Source: Psychroserpens sp. SPM9
GTDB taxonomy: Bacteria > Bacteroidota > Bacteroidia > Flavobacteriales > Flavobacteriaceae
Assembly (NCBI RefSeq): GCF_025153525.1
Contig: NZ_JANZNR010000007.1
Coordinates: 124,001 to 188,000 of the forward strand
DNA length: 64,000 nucleotides
Reading direction: 5' to 3'
Numbering within the stretch: the first letter of the stretch is position 1; each line of letters begins with the position of its first letter. The notes beneath the pieces are model-generated. The model was not told where the DNA came from. It ran no database searches and worked only from the letters and a program-made list of their open reading frames with translations. Both the position numbers and the translations under genes were made by a program. Shown here piece by piece: positions 19,601 to 27,968 of the stretch.

Positions 19601-19865
19601 TATTCTCTCTAGAGGTTGAGGTGACACGATCTATTCCTTTTAGTCCTTTGAGATTATCTTCAATTTGTAAAACAATACCTTCTTCAATTTCTTGAGGAGA
19701 GGCTCCAGGATAGGTGATACTAATGGTGATTATTTTAGAATCTACAAGCGGAAAAAACGAAGACTTAAGCGACTGATATCCTAAAATACCAAAAATGAAA
19801 AATGCTATGATAAATACATTTACCGCAACATGATATCTAATAAAATAAGCTATTAATTTCCTCAT
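16620..19865 (-). CDS. RND-family efflux pump, inner membrane subunit
   Basis: A 1081-residue pump of the AcrB/MexB-like (hydrophobe/amphiphile) class. TM1 at about 10-30 is followed by a periplasmic porter domain, a block of TM helices with DDGIVIAENI in TM4 (the two Asp that carry protons), a second porter domain and a second TM block with GIMVNDGLVLIGKFN. The signature GASPQEIEEGIVLQIED near residues 54-70 is typical. It uses the proton gradient to drive export through the adaptor (4 bp upstream) and the channel (7 bp downstream). The charged C-terminus (TKEEVERAIKEQ...) is longer than in many homologues. Drug or metabolite specificity cannot be read from sequence. Confidence 0.95.
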   Translation of the reverse strand: MRKLIAYFIRYHVAVNVFIIAFFIFGILGYQSLKSSFFPLVDSKIITISITYPGASPQEIEEGIVLQIEDNLKGLKGIDRVTSTSRENSGTITVEIEKGENIDFMLLEVKNAVDRVPSFPTGMEPLVVAKQEAVRETISFALSGKNVPLATLKQIGRQVENDLRAIDGISQVEVTGYPAEEIEIAVNETSLLAYNLTFSDVAAAVSASNILVTGGNIKTDAEEYLIRANNRSYYGDELSNLIIRASSDGKTIRLKDVAVVRDRFSETPNVTYFNQDLSVNISVTSTNNEDLISSAEKVKTYIETYNQKHENIKLDVVRDLSITLNQRTQLLTENAIVGMILVLLFLSLFLNTRLAFWVAFGLPISFLGMFIFAGQFDVTINVLSLFGMIIVIGILVDDGIVIAENIYQHYEKGKSPIDAAIDGTMEVIPPVVSAIVTTLLAFSLFLFLDSRIGEFFGEVSVIVILTLVVSLVEALIILPAHLAHSKALRAQEPDDNPSKKKQFFAKMRGINAFGDRIMSFLRDKFYAPVLDFVLKFKVLSLGIFVALLIVTFGSIGGGVIGVTIFPSIASDRVTIELDMPNGTNEKITDSIISMIEEKSFILNQEFTEKYLKDTDKELFENTILSLSSSSSARLVINMLPGEERPDEIKSSMVANRLRELVGPIVGTERLIYGSGGNFGGSPVSVALLGNNIDELKAAKLELKKVLSENTLLKDVEDNDPAGIKEIRLQLKESAYLLGLDLRTVMTQVRSGFFGVQAQRFQRGQDEIRVWVRYDRNNRASINDLDDMRIVTPTGERVTLKDIAVYTIERGDVAINHLEGQREIRISADLKDPSSSATDILDDIRTNTIPDLQSKYPTISASFEGQNREATKLSDSLAKAGIPILILIYITIAFTFRSYSQPLLLILLVPFSLTAVAWGHWLLDFSVNVLSLLGIIALIGIMVNDGLVLIGKFNTNLREGMKFDLAISEAGKSRFRAIFLTSLTTIAGLAPLLLEKSRQAQFLKPMAISISFGIGYATILTLLVLPLFLSFSNDIKKNVKWLWTNKEVTKEEVERAIKEQNESKHYKQNENPIVASTKAEKG

Positions 19866-19868
19866 TAT

Positions 19869-21032
19869 CTACTGCGCTTTTTTAGAATTTGCTTCAGCTG
19901 CTGAATTATTGTCCTCTTTGGTCGCTTCTTCAAAGGGTTTTACCAACATTCCAGCATAAGCGCCTGGTACTGGTTTTGCCAATATGATAGCACCATCTGG
20001 CACATTTTTTAAAACCACTTTTGTTTCAGAGAAATAGACTGGATTAACATCAATAACATCTAAGACACTATCTTTTACAACATAAACCTGTTTGCTTTCA
20101 AGCATGAGGTTTCTATCAATTTCAATGGCATCCGGTTCATTTTTAGCGTTTAAATTAGCTTCTAAATACATGCCTTCTTTAAGATGCTCATCTTTCACTT
20201 CAATAAAAGCTGTGATGGTTTGCGTCGTAGCATCTATACTTCCGTTTACACGAGAAATAACTCCAGAGTAGGTTTGTGTATCTTCTAAATCGTTTAAAAC
20301 CACAGATTCACCTACTTTTAACAGATTGGCATACTCTTTACTAAGAGCAACTTCCATTTCGTAAACCGTAGGATCTATAAATTCGCCTAATTTTTGTCCG
20401 CTTCTAATTAGCGAACCTTCTGTAGCTAATGCTTCGGTAAGTATCCCAGAAAAAGGCGCTCTGATATTATATTTTACCAAACGTTGTTCAAGATTTTTAA
20501 CCGTATAATAACTAGAAACAATTCCGCGACCTGTAATGAAATAATTTTCTTTTTCTGAAGTCATTTCAGGTAATTTGGGTGTTGTTTTGTTTAAATCGAA
20601 ACCATTTAGATAGGATTGCCATTTTTGAAACACCTCTGGAAAATCTAATTTTAAATCGGGCATTATCGCAGCGATAGAATTATAGAGGTTACTTTTTGCA
20701 GATTGTACACTGGCGTAATATTCTGAAGCATCAATGCGAATAAGCGTTTGACCTTCACGATACTCCTGACCAGGTTTAAACAAGGTGCTTCCCGATTTAA
20801 ATATCCCTTGAACTTCAGAATACAGTTCGACTCTTCGTTTGGCAACTAAACTTCCATTTGCAGGAATAACGATTGGAACTGTCGTGTTTTTAACCGTATC
20901 GACGAATACTGTTTTTATAACCTTCTCAGGTACTGGTTTTGGTTTGGTTTTGGTGTCTACAAGGTGTTTAGCAAAAAAGAAGGCACCTACAATAAGTAAG
21001 ACGCCTAAAATAGAAAGGATAATATTTCGCAT
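19869..21032 (-). CDS. RND efflux periplasmic adaptor
   Basis: A 387-residue membrane-fusion protein with one N-terminal TM helix (about 4-22). Lipoyl halves are at VQGIFKSGSTLFKPGQEYREGQTLIRI and NIRAPFSGILTEALATEGSLIRSGQKL, a short helical hairpin lies between them, and a beta-barrel domain follows. The C-terminal tail is Ala/Lys/Asn rich. First gene of the pump operon. Its upstream region carries a -7 element TACTTTTG at 21064-21071 on the minus strand, but I find no good TTG at the -33 position. Confidence 0.92.
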   Translation of the reverse strand: MRNIILSILGVLLIVGAFFFAKHLVDTKTKPKPVPEKVIKTVFVDTVKNTTVPIVIPANGSLVAKRRVELYSEVQGIFKSGSTLFKPGQEYREGQTLIRIDASEYYASVQSAKSNLYNSIAAIMPDLKLDFPEVFQKWQSYLNGFDLNKTTPKLPEMTSEKENYFITGRGIVSSYYTVKNLEQRLVKYNIRAPFSGILTEALATEGSLIRSGQKLGEFIDPTVYEMEVALSKEYANLLKVGESVVLNDLEDTQTYSGVISRVNGSIDATTQTITAFIEVKDEHLKEGMYLEANLNAKNEPDAIEIDRNLMLESKQVYVVKDSVLDVIDVNPVYFSETKVVLKNVPDGAIILAKPVPGAYAGMLVKPFEEATKEDNNSAAEANSKKAQ

Positions 21033-21063
21033 CGATTTGATCTGGTTAGGTTAACTTAGACCA

Positions 21064-21071
21064 CAAAAGTA
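21064..21071 (-). promoter_or_regulatory. -7 element for the RND operon
   Basis: TACTTTTG on the minus strand matches TAnnTTTG, 31 bases before the adaptor start. No TTG stands at the expected -33 distance, so this is a half-supported promoter. Confidence 0.35.
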
Positions 21072-21131
21072 TCGGTAAGTTTAGTTCAGAATTGTTAATT
21101 ATTCCTTAAAAAACGAAAACTAGTCTGTATT

Positions 21132-23039
21132 TCAGCTTAATGCGTCTAGTTCTATGGTTAAAGTTTCCCAGTCTTCCATTAATTGTTTGAGCTTTTCTTT
21201 TTTTTCTTTATAGCGATCAAAGAAGTTTTTATCGGCAACTACAGCATCATAATTTGTTGCAAGTTCGACATCATCTTCTTTAATATTTTTTTCTAGCTGA
21301 CTTATTTTAGACTCGATATTACTTAATTTATTATTGAGAGATTTTAGCTTTTTTTGATCTTCGTAAGATTGTTTATTGCTTTCTTTCGGACTTTCCTTAA
21401 CGACAGTTCGCTTTTCTACCTCTCGCAAATTTTCAACATTTCTTTGTTCTAAATAGAAATCGATATCGCCTAAATAGGCTTTTATTTTCTGGTCTTTAAA
21501 TTCGTAAACAACATTAGCTAAATCCTGTAAAAAATCCCGATCGTGGGAAACTAAAATAAGGGTACCTTCAAACTTTTTTAATGCTTCTTTAAGTACATTT
21601 TTAGATTTAATGTCTAAGTGATTGGTTGGCTCATCCATGACTAAAACATTAAGCGGCTGCAACATCAACTTTGCTAAAGCTAATCGGTTGCGTTCACCTC
21701 CCGAAAGGACTCGCACATACTTTTCGACCTCGTCACCTCTAAATAAAAACGAACCTAAAATATCTCTAACCTTGCTTCGGTTGCTTTCGTTTGCTGAATC
21801 AATCATCGTATCCAGAACGGTTTTACTTCCATCGAGATATTCGGCTTGATTTTGAGCAAAATATCCTATTTGTACATTATGGCCTAATTTAAGATCGCCC
21901 TGGTATTTGATCTCTCCTACGATAATTTTGGCTAAGGTCGATTTTCCTTGTCCGTTTTGCCCAACAAAAGCCGTTTTACTATCACGTTCAATCATCAAAT
22001 CGATATCAGATAAAACCTGATTGTTGTCATAACGTTTAGAAATATTATGCGCTTCGACCACAACTTTTCCAGGCGTGACTGATATGGGAAAATTTAAAGT
22101 CATCACACTGTTATCGTCTTCGTCAACTTCGATACGATCCATTCTATCGAGTTTTTTGATAAGTGATTGCGCCATGGTAGCTTTACTAGCCTTTGCTCTA
22201 AACTTTTCAATCAACTTTTCGGTTTGCTCAATTTGCTTTTGTTGATTTTTTTGCGAGGCTAACTGCTGTGCTTTAATTTCGTTTCTTAATACTAAAAACT
22301 TAGAATAAGGCTTCGGGTAATCGTAAATTCTTCCGAGGGAAATTTCTATGGTGCGATTGGTCACATTATCTAAAAACATTTTATCATGCGAAACAATAAC
22401 AACAGCTCCAGAATAGTTATTCAGGAAGCTTTCTAACCAGATGATCGATTCGATATCAAGATGGTTGGTTGGCTCATCTAAGAGTAAGATATCATTGTTT
22501 TGCAAAAGTAATTTTGCCAATTCGATTCGCATGCGCCAGCCTCCAGAAAAGGTGTCGGTTAATTTTGTAAAATCATCACGTTTAAACCCAAGACCTTGCA
22601 GTATTTTTTCGGTTTCGCCTTGATAATTATAACCGCCAATAATTTCGTATTGATGTTGAATATCATTGAGGTCGATCATCAATTGGTTATAACTTTCACT
22701 TTCGTAATCGGTACGTTCAGCCAGTTGCGTATTTACAAATTCCATTTTGGCTTCGAGCGATTTGATTTCTTCAAAAGCTTCATAAGACTCTTCAAGTACG
22801 GTTCTTCCGTAGACAAAATCAATATCTTGCTTTAAAAATCCAAAGCTCAAATTTTTATCTGCAGCTATTTGACCTGAATCGGGTTCTAACTCTTTCGATA
22901 AGATTTTGAGCAACGTTGATTTACCTGCTCCATTTTTTCCAATCAATCCAATACGATCACCAGGACTTAGTTTAAAGGTGATATCCTCGAAAAGATATTC
23001 GCCTTGAAATGATATGGATAAATTATGAATATTGAGCAT
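21132..23039 (-). CDS. ABC-F family ATPase (ribosome-associated type)
   Basis: I start at ATG 23039 (MLNIHNLSISF), giving 635 residues; an in-frame ATG at 23084 adds 15 residues that do not look conserved. Two ABC cassettes share one chain: Walker A GKNGAGKS near residue 34 and GQNGQGKS near 350, signatures FSGGWRMR and LSGGERNR, and Walker B LLLDEPTNHLD and LVMDEPTNHLD. An acidic linker with KATMAQSLIKKLDR joins them, and a coiled coil ends the protein. There are no membrane segments. ABC-F proteins act on ribosomes; this one looks like the Uup/YheS-type housekeeping members rather than a known antibiotic-resistance form. Confidence 0.92.
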   Translation of the reverse strand: MLNIHNLSISFQGEYLFEDITFKLSPGDRIGLIGKNGAGKSTLLKILSKELEPDSGQIAADKNLSFGFLKQDIDFVYGRTVLEESYEAFEEIKSLEAKMEFVNTQLAERTDYESESYNQLMIDLNDIQHQYEIIGGYNYQGETEKILQGLGFKRDDFTKLTDTFSGGWRMRIELAKLLLQNNDILLLDEPTNHLDIESIIWLESFLNNYSGAVVIVSHDKMFLDNVTNRTIEISLGRIYDYPKPYSKFLVLRNEIKAQQLASQKNQQKQIEQTEKLIEKFRAKASKATMAQSLIKKLDRMDRIEVDEDDNSVMTLNFPISVTPGKVVVEAHNISKRYDNNQVLSDIDLMIERDSKTAFVGQNGQGKSTLAKIIVGEIKYQGDLKLGHNVQIGYFAQNQAEYLDGSKTVLDTMIDSANESNRSKVRDILGSFLFRGDEVEKYVRVLSGGERNRLALAKLMLQPLNVLVMDEPTNHLDIKSKNVLKEALKKFEGTLILVSHDRDFLQDLANVVYEFKDQKIKAYLGDIDFYLEQRNVENLREVEKRTVVKESPKESNKQSYEDQKKLKSLNNKLSNIESKISQLEKNIKEDDVELATNYDAVVADKNFFDRYKEKKEKLKQLMEDWETLTIELDALS

Positions 23040-23057
23040 AGTTTTTTCAAATATTAG

Positions 23058-23079
23058 AATTGTAATAAACATTACAATT
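23058..23079. repeat. inverted repeat in the ABC-F/DUF983 divergent region
   Basis: AATTGTAAT (23058-23066), spacer AAAC, ATTACAATT (23071-23079): perfect 9-bp arms with a 4-base centre, about 20 bases before the ABC-F start. It could be an operator or a 5' leader hairpin of the ABC-F mRNA. Confidence 0.55.
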
Positions 23080-23090
23080 TTCAAGAATTA

Positions 23091-23122
23091 TACTAACAAA
23101 TAAATTAATTTTGCAGTTAGTA
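23091..23122 (+). promoter_or_regulatory. -7 element of the DUF983 gene inside an inverted repeat
   Basis: TAATTTTG at 23106-23113 matches TAnnTTTG exactly. It is enclosed by 7-bp arms TACTAAC (23091-23097) and GTTAGTA (23116-23122). No TTG stands at -33. A factor bound to the arms would cover the promoter. Confidence 0.4.
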
Positions 23123-23151
23123 AAAGCTACAAAAGTAAACAAATTTAAGTC

Positions 23152-23532
23152 ATGTTAAAAGGCACAAAAATTTACAGCATTTTCACTGGATCTTGTCCTA
23201 AATGTCATCAAGAATCTATGTATCAAACTAAAAATCCATATGTATTGAGTGATGTTTTAAAAATTAATGATCACTGTTCGCATTGTGAAACGCGTTATCG
23301 TTTAGAGCCATCATTTTTTTACGGTTCTATGTACGTTAGTTACGGTGTGGGTATTGCATTTGCAGTTGCGGCGTTTATCATTAGCTACGTCATGCTTGAA
23401 ACTTCATTATTAACGGCATTTCTATCAATTGTTGGGACATTGGTCATTTTAGGACCTATTATTATGCGCTTATCACGAAATATTTGGATTAACTTATTTA
23501 TGAGTTATGATAAGAGCTTAGTAAAAAAGTAG
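23152..23532 (+). CDS. DUF983 family zinc-ribbon membrane protein
   Basis: A 126-residue protein. The N-terminal part has two cysteine pairs, CPKC at 15-18 and CSHC near 42-45, a zinc-ribbon layout. The FFYGSMYVSYG motif and two TM helices at about 64-84 and 87-105 follow. This fits the DUF983 family of Bacteroidota and Alphaproteobacteria, whose function is not known. It is a single-gene unit, divergent from the ABC-F gene and convergent with the oxidoreductase gene 9 bp away. Confidence 0.88.
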   Translation: MLKGTKIYSIFTGSCPKCHQESMYQTKNPYVLSDVLKINDHCSHCETRYRLEPSFFYGSMYVSYGVGIAFAVAAFIISYVMLETSLLTAFLSIVGTLVILGPIIMRLSRNIWINLFMSYDKSLVKK

Positions 23533-23541
23533 TCGTTTCCA

Positions 23542-24600
23542 TTAGATTTTCTCTGTGACTTTAAATCGTTTTATATCAATTTCAGAATCAAGTGCGGTTC
23601 CGTTTTCAATATGATTAACTAGTTGCTGAGCAACATAGGGTGATATCATAACGCCGCGTGTTCCGAGACCATTTAACACATACATGTTTTTATAGGTATT
23701 ATGAACTCCAACCAGCGGTCTGCGGTCTTTAGTCGTTGGTCGAATTCCGGCAACTTGATGAATTACTTCAAAATCACATTTGATGATTTGCTTCACTTTA
23801 GCAACAAGTTCCGTTTTTGCACGCGAGGTAATCTGATACGATTTATCATCCCATTCGTAGGTTGCACCAACCCAAAACAAATTGTTCTCTAAAGGCACGA
23901 CAAACACAGACGACTTTAAAATAAAATCTATTTGTAATTCTGGCGCTTTGATGGTAAGCATTTCGCCTTTTGAACCGTTGAGAGGTAAGGTATTAAAATA
24001 TGGGTTTTTAGTAAGTCCGAAACCTTCTGCAAACACGATATGTTTGGCTTTTATTTCATTGTAAGTAATCCCATCTGCGGAATGCTCTAGTAGGTCATAT
24101 TGAAAGGCTTCTTGTAGTAAAGCATTTTCTTTCCGAAGGTATTCTTTATAAGACTTTACAAGAAGCGGTGTATTGATTCTGCCAGAATTTAAAACTTCTC
24201 CAAAACCGAATTCAGCATCAATACAAGCATTTGCATTCTTGATGAGCTTGGTAGATAAGAAGTTACTTAAAACGGGCTTATCGGAAGCTATAAACCATTC
24301 ATTTTGTTCTTCAACAGAAGTAAATCGTCTATAGACTGGTAGTTTATAATCAAGCTGAACCTTTAATCGTTTTTCTAAATCATGATATTTTGGCAATGCT
24401 AACTCTAATTGAGAAGCCGCATTCCAAACCTGAGAAAAACGTTTTAAAATCACAGGATTATACAAACCAGCAGCCACTGTAGAAGATTGCTGTGATTCAT
24501 TATCAAAGACCAGAAATGTTTTTTGTTTAAAGCGTAATTCCTCGCAAAAAGCAATCCCAGCCAATCCACAACCTACAATGATATAATCTACAGTTTTCAT
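23542..24600 (-). CDS. FAD-dependent oxidoreductase (DAO family)
   Basis: A 352-residue flavoprotein. The dinucleotide-binding motif GCGLAG is near residues 9-14, the AAGLYNPV motif sits near 43, and the C-terminal FAD contact GIRPTTKDRRPLVG and LNGLGTRGVMISP are near 290-320. This is the D-amino-acid/glycine oxidase-like fold, related to ThiO and to the C-terminal half of MnmC, which oxidises amine substrates and produces hydrogen peroxide. The substrate cannot be assigned. There is no signal peptide, so it is cytoplasmic. It stands alone, upstream of the terminator shared with gldN only by position. Confidence 0.85.
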   Translation of the reverse strand: MKTVDYIIVGCGLAGIAFCEELRFKQKTFLVFDNESQQSSTVAAGLYNPVILKRFSQVWNAASQLELALPKYHDLEKRLKVQLDYKLPVYRRFTSVEEQNEWFIASDKPVLSNFLSTKLIKNANACIDAEFGFGEVLNSGRINTPLLVKSYKEYLRKENALLQEAFQYDLLEHSADGITYNEIKAKHIVFAEGFGLTKNPYFNTLPLNGSKGEMLTIKAPELQIDFILKSSVFVVPLENNLFWVGATYEWDDKSYQITSRAKTELVAKVKQIIKCDFEVIHQVAGIRPTTKDRRPLVGVHNTYKNMYVLNGLGTRGVMISPYVAQQLVNHIENGTALDSEIDIKRFKVTEKI

Positions 24601-24650
24601 ACTAGCAAATGTACCATAAAAGATTAGTGTCTAAACAGGAATCAATAAAA

Positions 24651-24677
24651 AACGCTCACTAAAATTTAGTGAGCGTT
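24651..24677 (-). terminator. terminator of the gldKLMN operon
   Basis: A nearly perfect palindrome AACGCTCACTAAA-A-TTTAGTGAGCGTT spans 24651-24677, with an A-run before it and a T-run after it, so it can work on both strands. It lies 23 bases after the gldN stop codon. Confidence 0.9.
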
Positions 24678-24699
24678 TTTATTTTATTTGTGGTGGAGC

Positions 24700-25599
24700 T
24701 TAGTAAGCCCACATATCTTGTTCGAAGTTACGGATTTTATCTTTGATTCGATCAGATTCTAATAGTTGCATTAAGGCGTTATCAGCAACGTACTCCTTAA
24801 TTTCTCTATCTCCAAATACGTTTTCTTCTTTATACATATAACCATTAAAACGTCTTGAGTTTAACAAATGATCAAAGGTAATTGGCATCGCACTATTTTT
24901 ATTGTTAAATGCTTTCCCTTGGTGTAATACTTCTCTAGCTTCTGGATAGAATACCCAGAATAAAGCATTAGGTAATTTGTTAGTTTCATCGGTAGAATCA
25001 ATAAAGTTGATGTCTGGTGCCGCTGGTGCTATACCAAGAATTCTATACTTTAATTCTCCGTGACGTTTATCAAAATACCAAAGCCCTTTAATTAAGTAAG
25101 CACTTACATCAAATGCTTCAATATTTCTAGTAGTAATGTATTCAGGATCTACATAGCCATCAGCATTAAATTGGTCATAACCAATATCTAAAGTATCAAT
25201 TTTAGTGGTGATGTCTTTAAGTTCCTTTAAAGAACGTTTTTCATTAAAATAAGAATCATTATACACATTCTTTATTCTTCCATCTTTTACAGCTGCAATC
25301 AATGTATGATATAAAGAGCGTCTCTCTTTTCCGATATTATTAGTATCTACAGGAAAGTATAGAGGAAAGTTTACACGTTCGTCTAAAACTACTTTCTCCC
25401 ATGTTAACTTAGAAAATAGGATGTCTCTATCATCAACATAACCATATTCTAAAGGCTTATCATTATCTAAAGCCAATTGCGCTTCAGTTTTTTTGCCAAC
25501 CTCTTGCGGTGTTTTAGCATTCAAAATGTTTGCCTGAGCAGACATACTAAATGTGAACCCTACAGTGGCAATTATTGATAATAAAAATTTATAATTCAT
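24700..25599 (-). CDS. gldN: GldN, periplasmic ring component of the gliding/type IX secretion machinery
   Basis: A 299-residue protein with a signal peptide ending at SMSAQAN (about residue 22). It contains LYFPVDTNNIGKERRSLYHTLIAAVKDGRI, the region typical of GldN/PorN, and ends FEQDMWAY. GldN forms the periplasmic ring with GldK and contacts the GldL-GldM motor. It is the last gene of the minus-strand order gldK-gldL-gldM-gldN, 41 bp after gldM, and is followed by a strong terminator. Length and position match the family. Confidence 0.95.
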   Translation of the reverse strand: MNYKFLLSIIATVGFTFSMSAQANILNAKTPQEVGKKTEAQLALDNDKPLEYGYVDDRDILFSKLTWEKVVLDERVNFPLYFPVDTNNIGKERRSLYHTLIAAVKDGRIKNVYNDSYFNEKRSLKELKDITTKIDTLDIGYDQFNADGYVDPEYITTRNIEAFDVSAYLIKGLWYFDKRHGELKYRILGIAPAAPDINFIDSTDETNKLPNALFWVFYPEAREVLHQGKAFNNKNSAMPITFDHLLNSRRFNGYMYKEENVFGDREIKEYVADNALMQLLESDRIKDKIRNFEQDMWAY

Positions 25600-25640
25600 C
25601 TTTTTTAATTTTAAAATTTGGGTTTCTGTAATAGATGGTA

Positions 25641-27209
25641 TTAGTTAGCTAATTCTATAACAGCTGGTGTTGCAGGCTTAATTACTGGTCCACCATTGGT
25701 ACTTCTAGATTTGATATCAAAAATCTGAACCGTTGCACCACGTTTAGCTTTACGTAAAGCTGCCTTAGCAGCACCATTAAGTCTGTTACCAGAACACGAC
25801 ACTGAAGGTTGTCCAGGTACTTTAAACTTAAAGCTTGTTACTGTTAAAGGTAAATCGAAATCAAAGTCTTCTAATACCGCTTCAACTTTTCCAATCTCTA
25901 CATTATTTCTTGGTAATTTTCCTTCACTTGATCCAACTATTTTACCTGTTGGTTTTGGAATATCTTTAATTCTAAATACGGCTTTATCACTTACTTTAGA
26001 ACCATCATCAAGAGTTGCTGTTACATTAATAGTTACTTCACGTCCTGTAGAAGGCTTCATATTGTATTTACCCATACCAGATGCTCTAGAAAGACCTGCG
26101 CCACTAGCATTAACTTTATTGTCTGGTACACCAGCAAAAGAAATGGTCATAGGGTTAACAACACCACGGTAAACAACGTTCATTTTATCTGCAGAAATTG
26201 TTGCAGAGTTAGGACGAGGTACAACCACATAGTTTCCTTTAATTGGAATTTCAAGAGGTTTACCATCTTCCATAAAAGTAAACGTACCATCAATTTCATG
26301 TTCTCCAACACCACCAACGTTAAAATCTAAACGTGCAGCACCAGTAGAATCGATAGCTTCATTTAAATCGATAGACTGACCACCAATACTTAAACCTGTT
26401 GGAGGTACTTTAGCATACTTTCCAATAACTACTTTTCCTTGAAATTTTTCACCTGCAAAGAATGCAGATTTATCAGCTAAAATTATAGCTTTATATTTAT
26501 CTAAAGACACCGCATCAGTCAACACATTCCCTAAGTAATAGTTAATGATATTAGCTTCTGTTACTGCAACATCATTTTGAAATGCAGTTAATTTAGTAAA
26601 TGAAGCAATTGCAGGGAAACCTTTAAAATGGTAATCTAACCAATCTATTTCCTTGCCATCTTTATTTACAACTTTTTCAGTAGAGAATGTTTTATTGAAG
26701 TTTGCTAATACTTTTTGAGCTTTAACATCTTTTCCTAAAATATTACTAATTTCAGTTTTGTATTCTTCTATTTTAGCCATTACTTCTTTACCTTTTACAG
26801 TCAATTTATCTCCTGTAAACCAAGCTTCGTCTAAAATATCAGTCTTATCCATTGCTTCAAATGGCAATTTCCCTGTCTCAGTATCTATTTGATAATCCCC
26901 TTTTTTAAGAAGATCATTTTTTAACGTTTCAATATAATTGAAAAATTTCTCTGAAGCTGCACTTACTCGATTTGCTTTTTCAGCTGGAACCATAAATTCT
27001 TCTGGTTTCTCTTCTGATTTTTTCTCAAGATCAGCAAGTAACGCTTCGTTACGCTCATTTGTTAATTCGTTAGAATCAGCAAACTTTGCTTCCATTAAAC
27101 CGAAAGCCGATAATACTTCTTTCGACATGTTCATAGCCATCATTGCGATGAAGACTAAGTACATTAAGTTAATCATTTTCTGCCTTGCAGATAATTTTCC
27201 TCCTGCCAT
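25641..27209 (-). CDS. gldM: GldM, motor shaft protein of type IX secretion
   Basis: A 522-residue protein. The N-terminus MAGGKLSARQKMINLMYLV leads into the single TM helix (about 12-28), followed by a helical periplasmic domain (about 35-220) and beta-rich domains to the end. In the known family the TM helix sits inside the GldL ring and the long periplasmic part rotates to pass energy to the GldK-GldN ring. It lies 49 bp after gldL. The length is normal for the family and no defect is visible. Confidence 0.96.
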   Translation of the reverse strand: MAGGKLSARQKMINLMYLVFIAMMAMNMSKEVLSAFGLMEAKFADSNELTNERNEALLADLEKKSEEKPEEFMVPAEKANRVSAASEKFFNYIETLKNDLLKKGDYQIDTETGKLPFEAMDKTDILDEAWFTGDKLTVKGKEVMAKIEEYKTEISNILGKDVKAQKVLANFNKTFSTEKVVNKDGKEIDWLDYHFKGFPAIASFTKLTAFQNDVAVTEANIINYYLGNVLTDAVSLDKYKAIILADKSAFFAGEKFQGKVVIGKYAKVPPTGLSIGGQSIDLNEAIDSTGAARLDFNVGGVGEHEIDGTFTFMEDGKPLEIPIKGNYVVVPRPNSATISADKMNVVYRGVVNPMTISFAGVPDNKVNASGAGLSRASGMGKYNMKPSTGREVTINVTATLDDGSKVSDKAVFRIKDIPKPTGKIVGSSEGKLPRNNVEIGKVEAVLEDFDFDLPLTVTSFKFKVPGQPSVSCSGNRLNGAAKAALRKAKRGATVQIFDIKSRSTNGGPVIKPATPAVIELAN

Positions 27210-27258
27210 GTTAATTAGTTTTTAATGTTAATAAATTAATTATAGTTATAAAAACTAA

Positions 27259-27894
27259 TTAGTTTTTGTTCATTGCAGATAACATGCCACCGTAAACACC
27301 ATTTAATGATGATAAGTTAGATGCTAAAGCTTGCATTTGTTCTTTCAATTTTTCTGCATTTGAAACAGATTCTTCATTAATAGCAGCTTGACGGTTAGCA
27401 CTTTCCATTTGTACTTTATAAAGGCTATTTAATGATTCCATTTGAGCAGCAGCTAAAGACATTTCTTCGCTGTATTTCTTTTGAGCAGCCATAGCATCAA
27501 CCGTTGGGCTAATTCCTTTTGCAGCACCTTCAAAATTTTTGATGCTTGACCCTAAGCTAGCCATTAATTCACCATCAATTTTAGCTTCTTTAAGAAGGTT
27601 ATCTAACTTTTTAGATAATAATCCTTCAGCATCTTTTGGTTCTTCTTTTTTCAGTTTTTTACCTGATCCAGCTCCACCAGCTAATTCTGGGTATACTAAA
27701 GACCAATCTAATTCTGATTGTTGTCTTTCAAAAGCTGAATATGTAAATACCAAGGCTTCTACAATCATACCAATAGTTAAGATCAATGAACCATAAGGCC
27801 AGTGCTGAATTTTAAATAAAGCTCCAAGAATTACGATTGCTGCTCCAAGTCCGTAGACCATGTTTGTGATTGTGATGTTTCCTTTTTGTGCCAT
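27259..27894 (-). CDS. gldL: GldL, inner membrane motor protein of type IX secretion
   Basis: A 211-residue protein with two TM helices at about 11-27 and 35-55, then a cytoplasmic helical tail. The motif GALFKIQHWPYGSLILTIG joins the helices. Lys28 in TM1 and Glu46 in TM2 are charged membrane residues of the sort used for proton-driven motors; exact equivalence to studied residues would need alignment. It lies 74 bp after gldK. GldL-GldM form the ion-powered motor for secretion and gliding. Confidence 0.96.
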   Translation of the reverse strand: MAQKGNITITNMVYGLGAAIVILGALFKIQHWPYGSLILTIGMIVEALVFTYSAFERQQSELDWSLVYPELAGGAGSGKKLKKEEPKDAEGLLSKKLDNLLKEAKIDGELMASLGSSIKNFEGAAKGISPTVDAMAAQKKYSEEMSLAAAQMESLNSLYKVQMESANRQAAINEESVSNAEKLKEQMQALASNLSSLNGVYGGMLSAMNKN

Positions 27895-27968
27895 AATTTT
27901 GTTTTTTAGTTTTAAGTCAATGAAACTTAAGTAGATTAGTATTTATTTAGTTGAGTTAATATTTAAAT

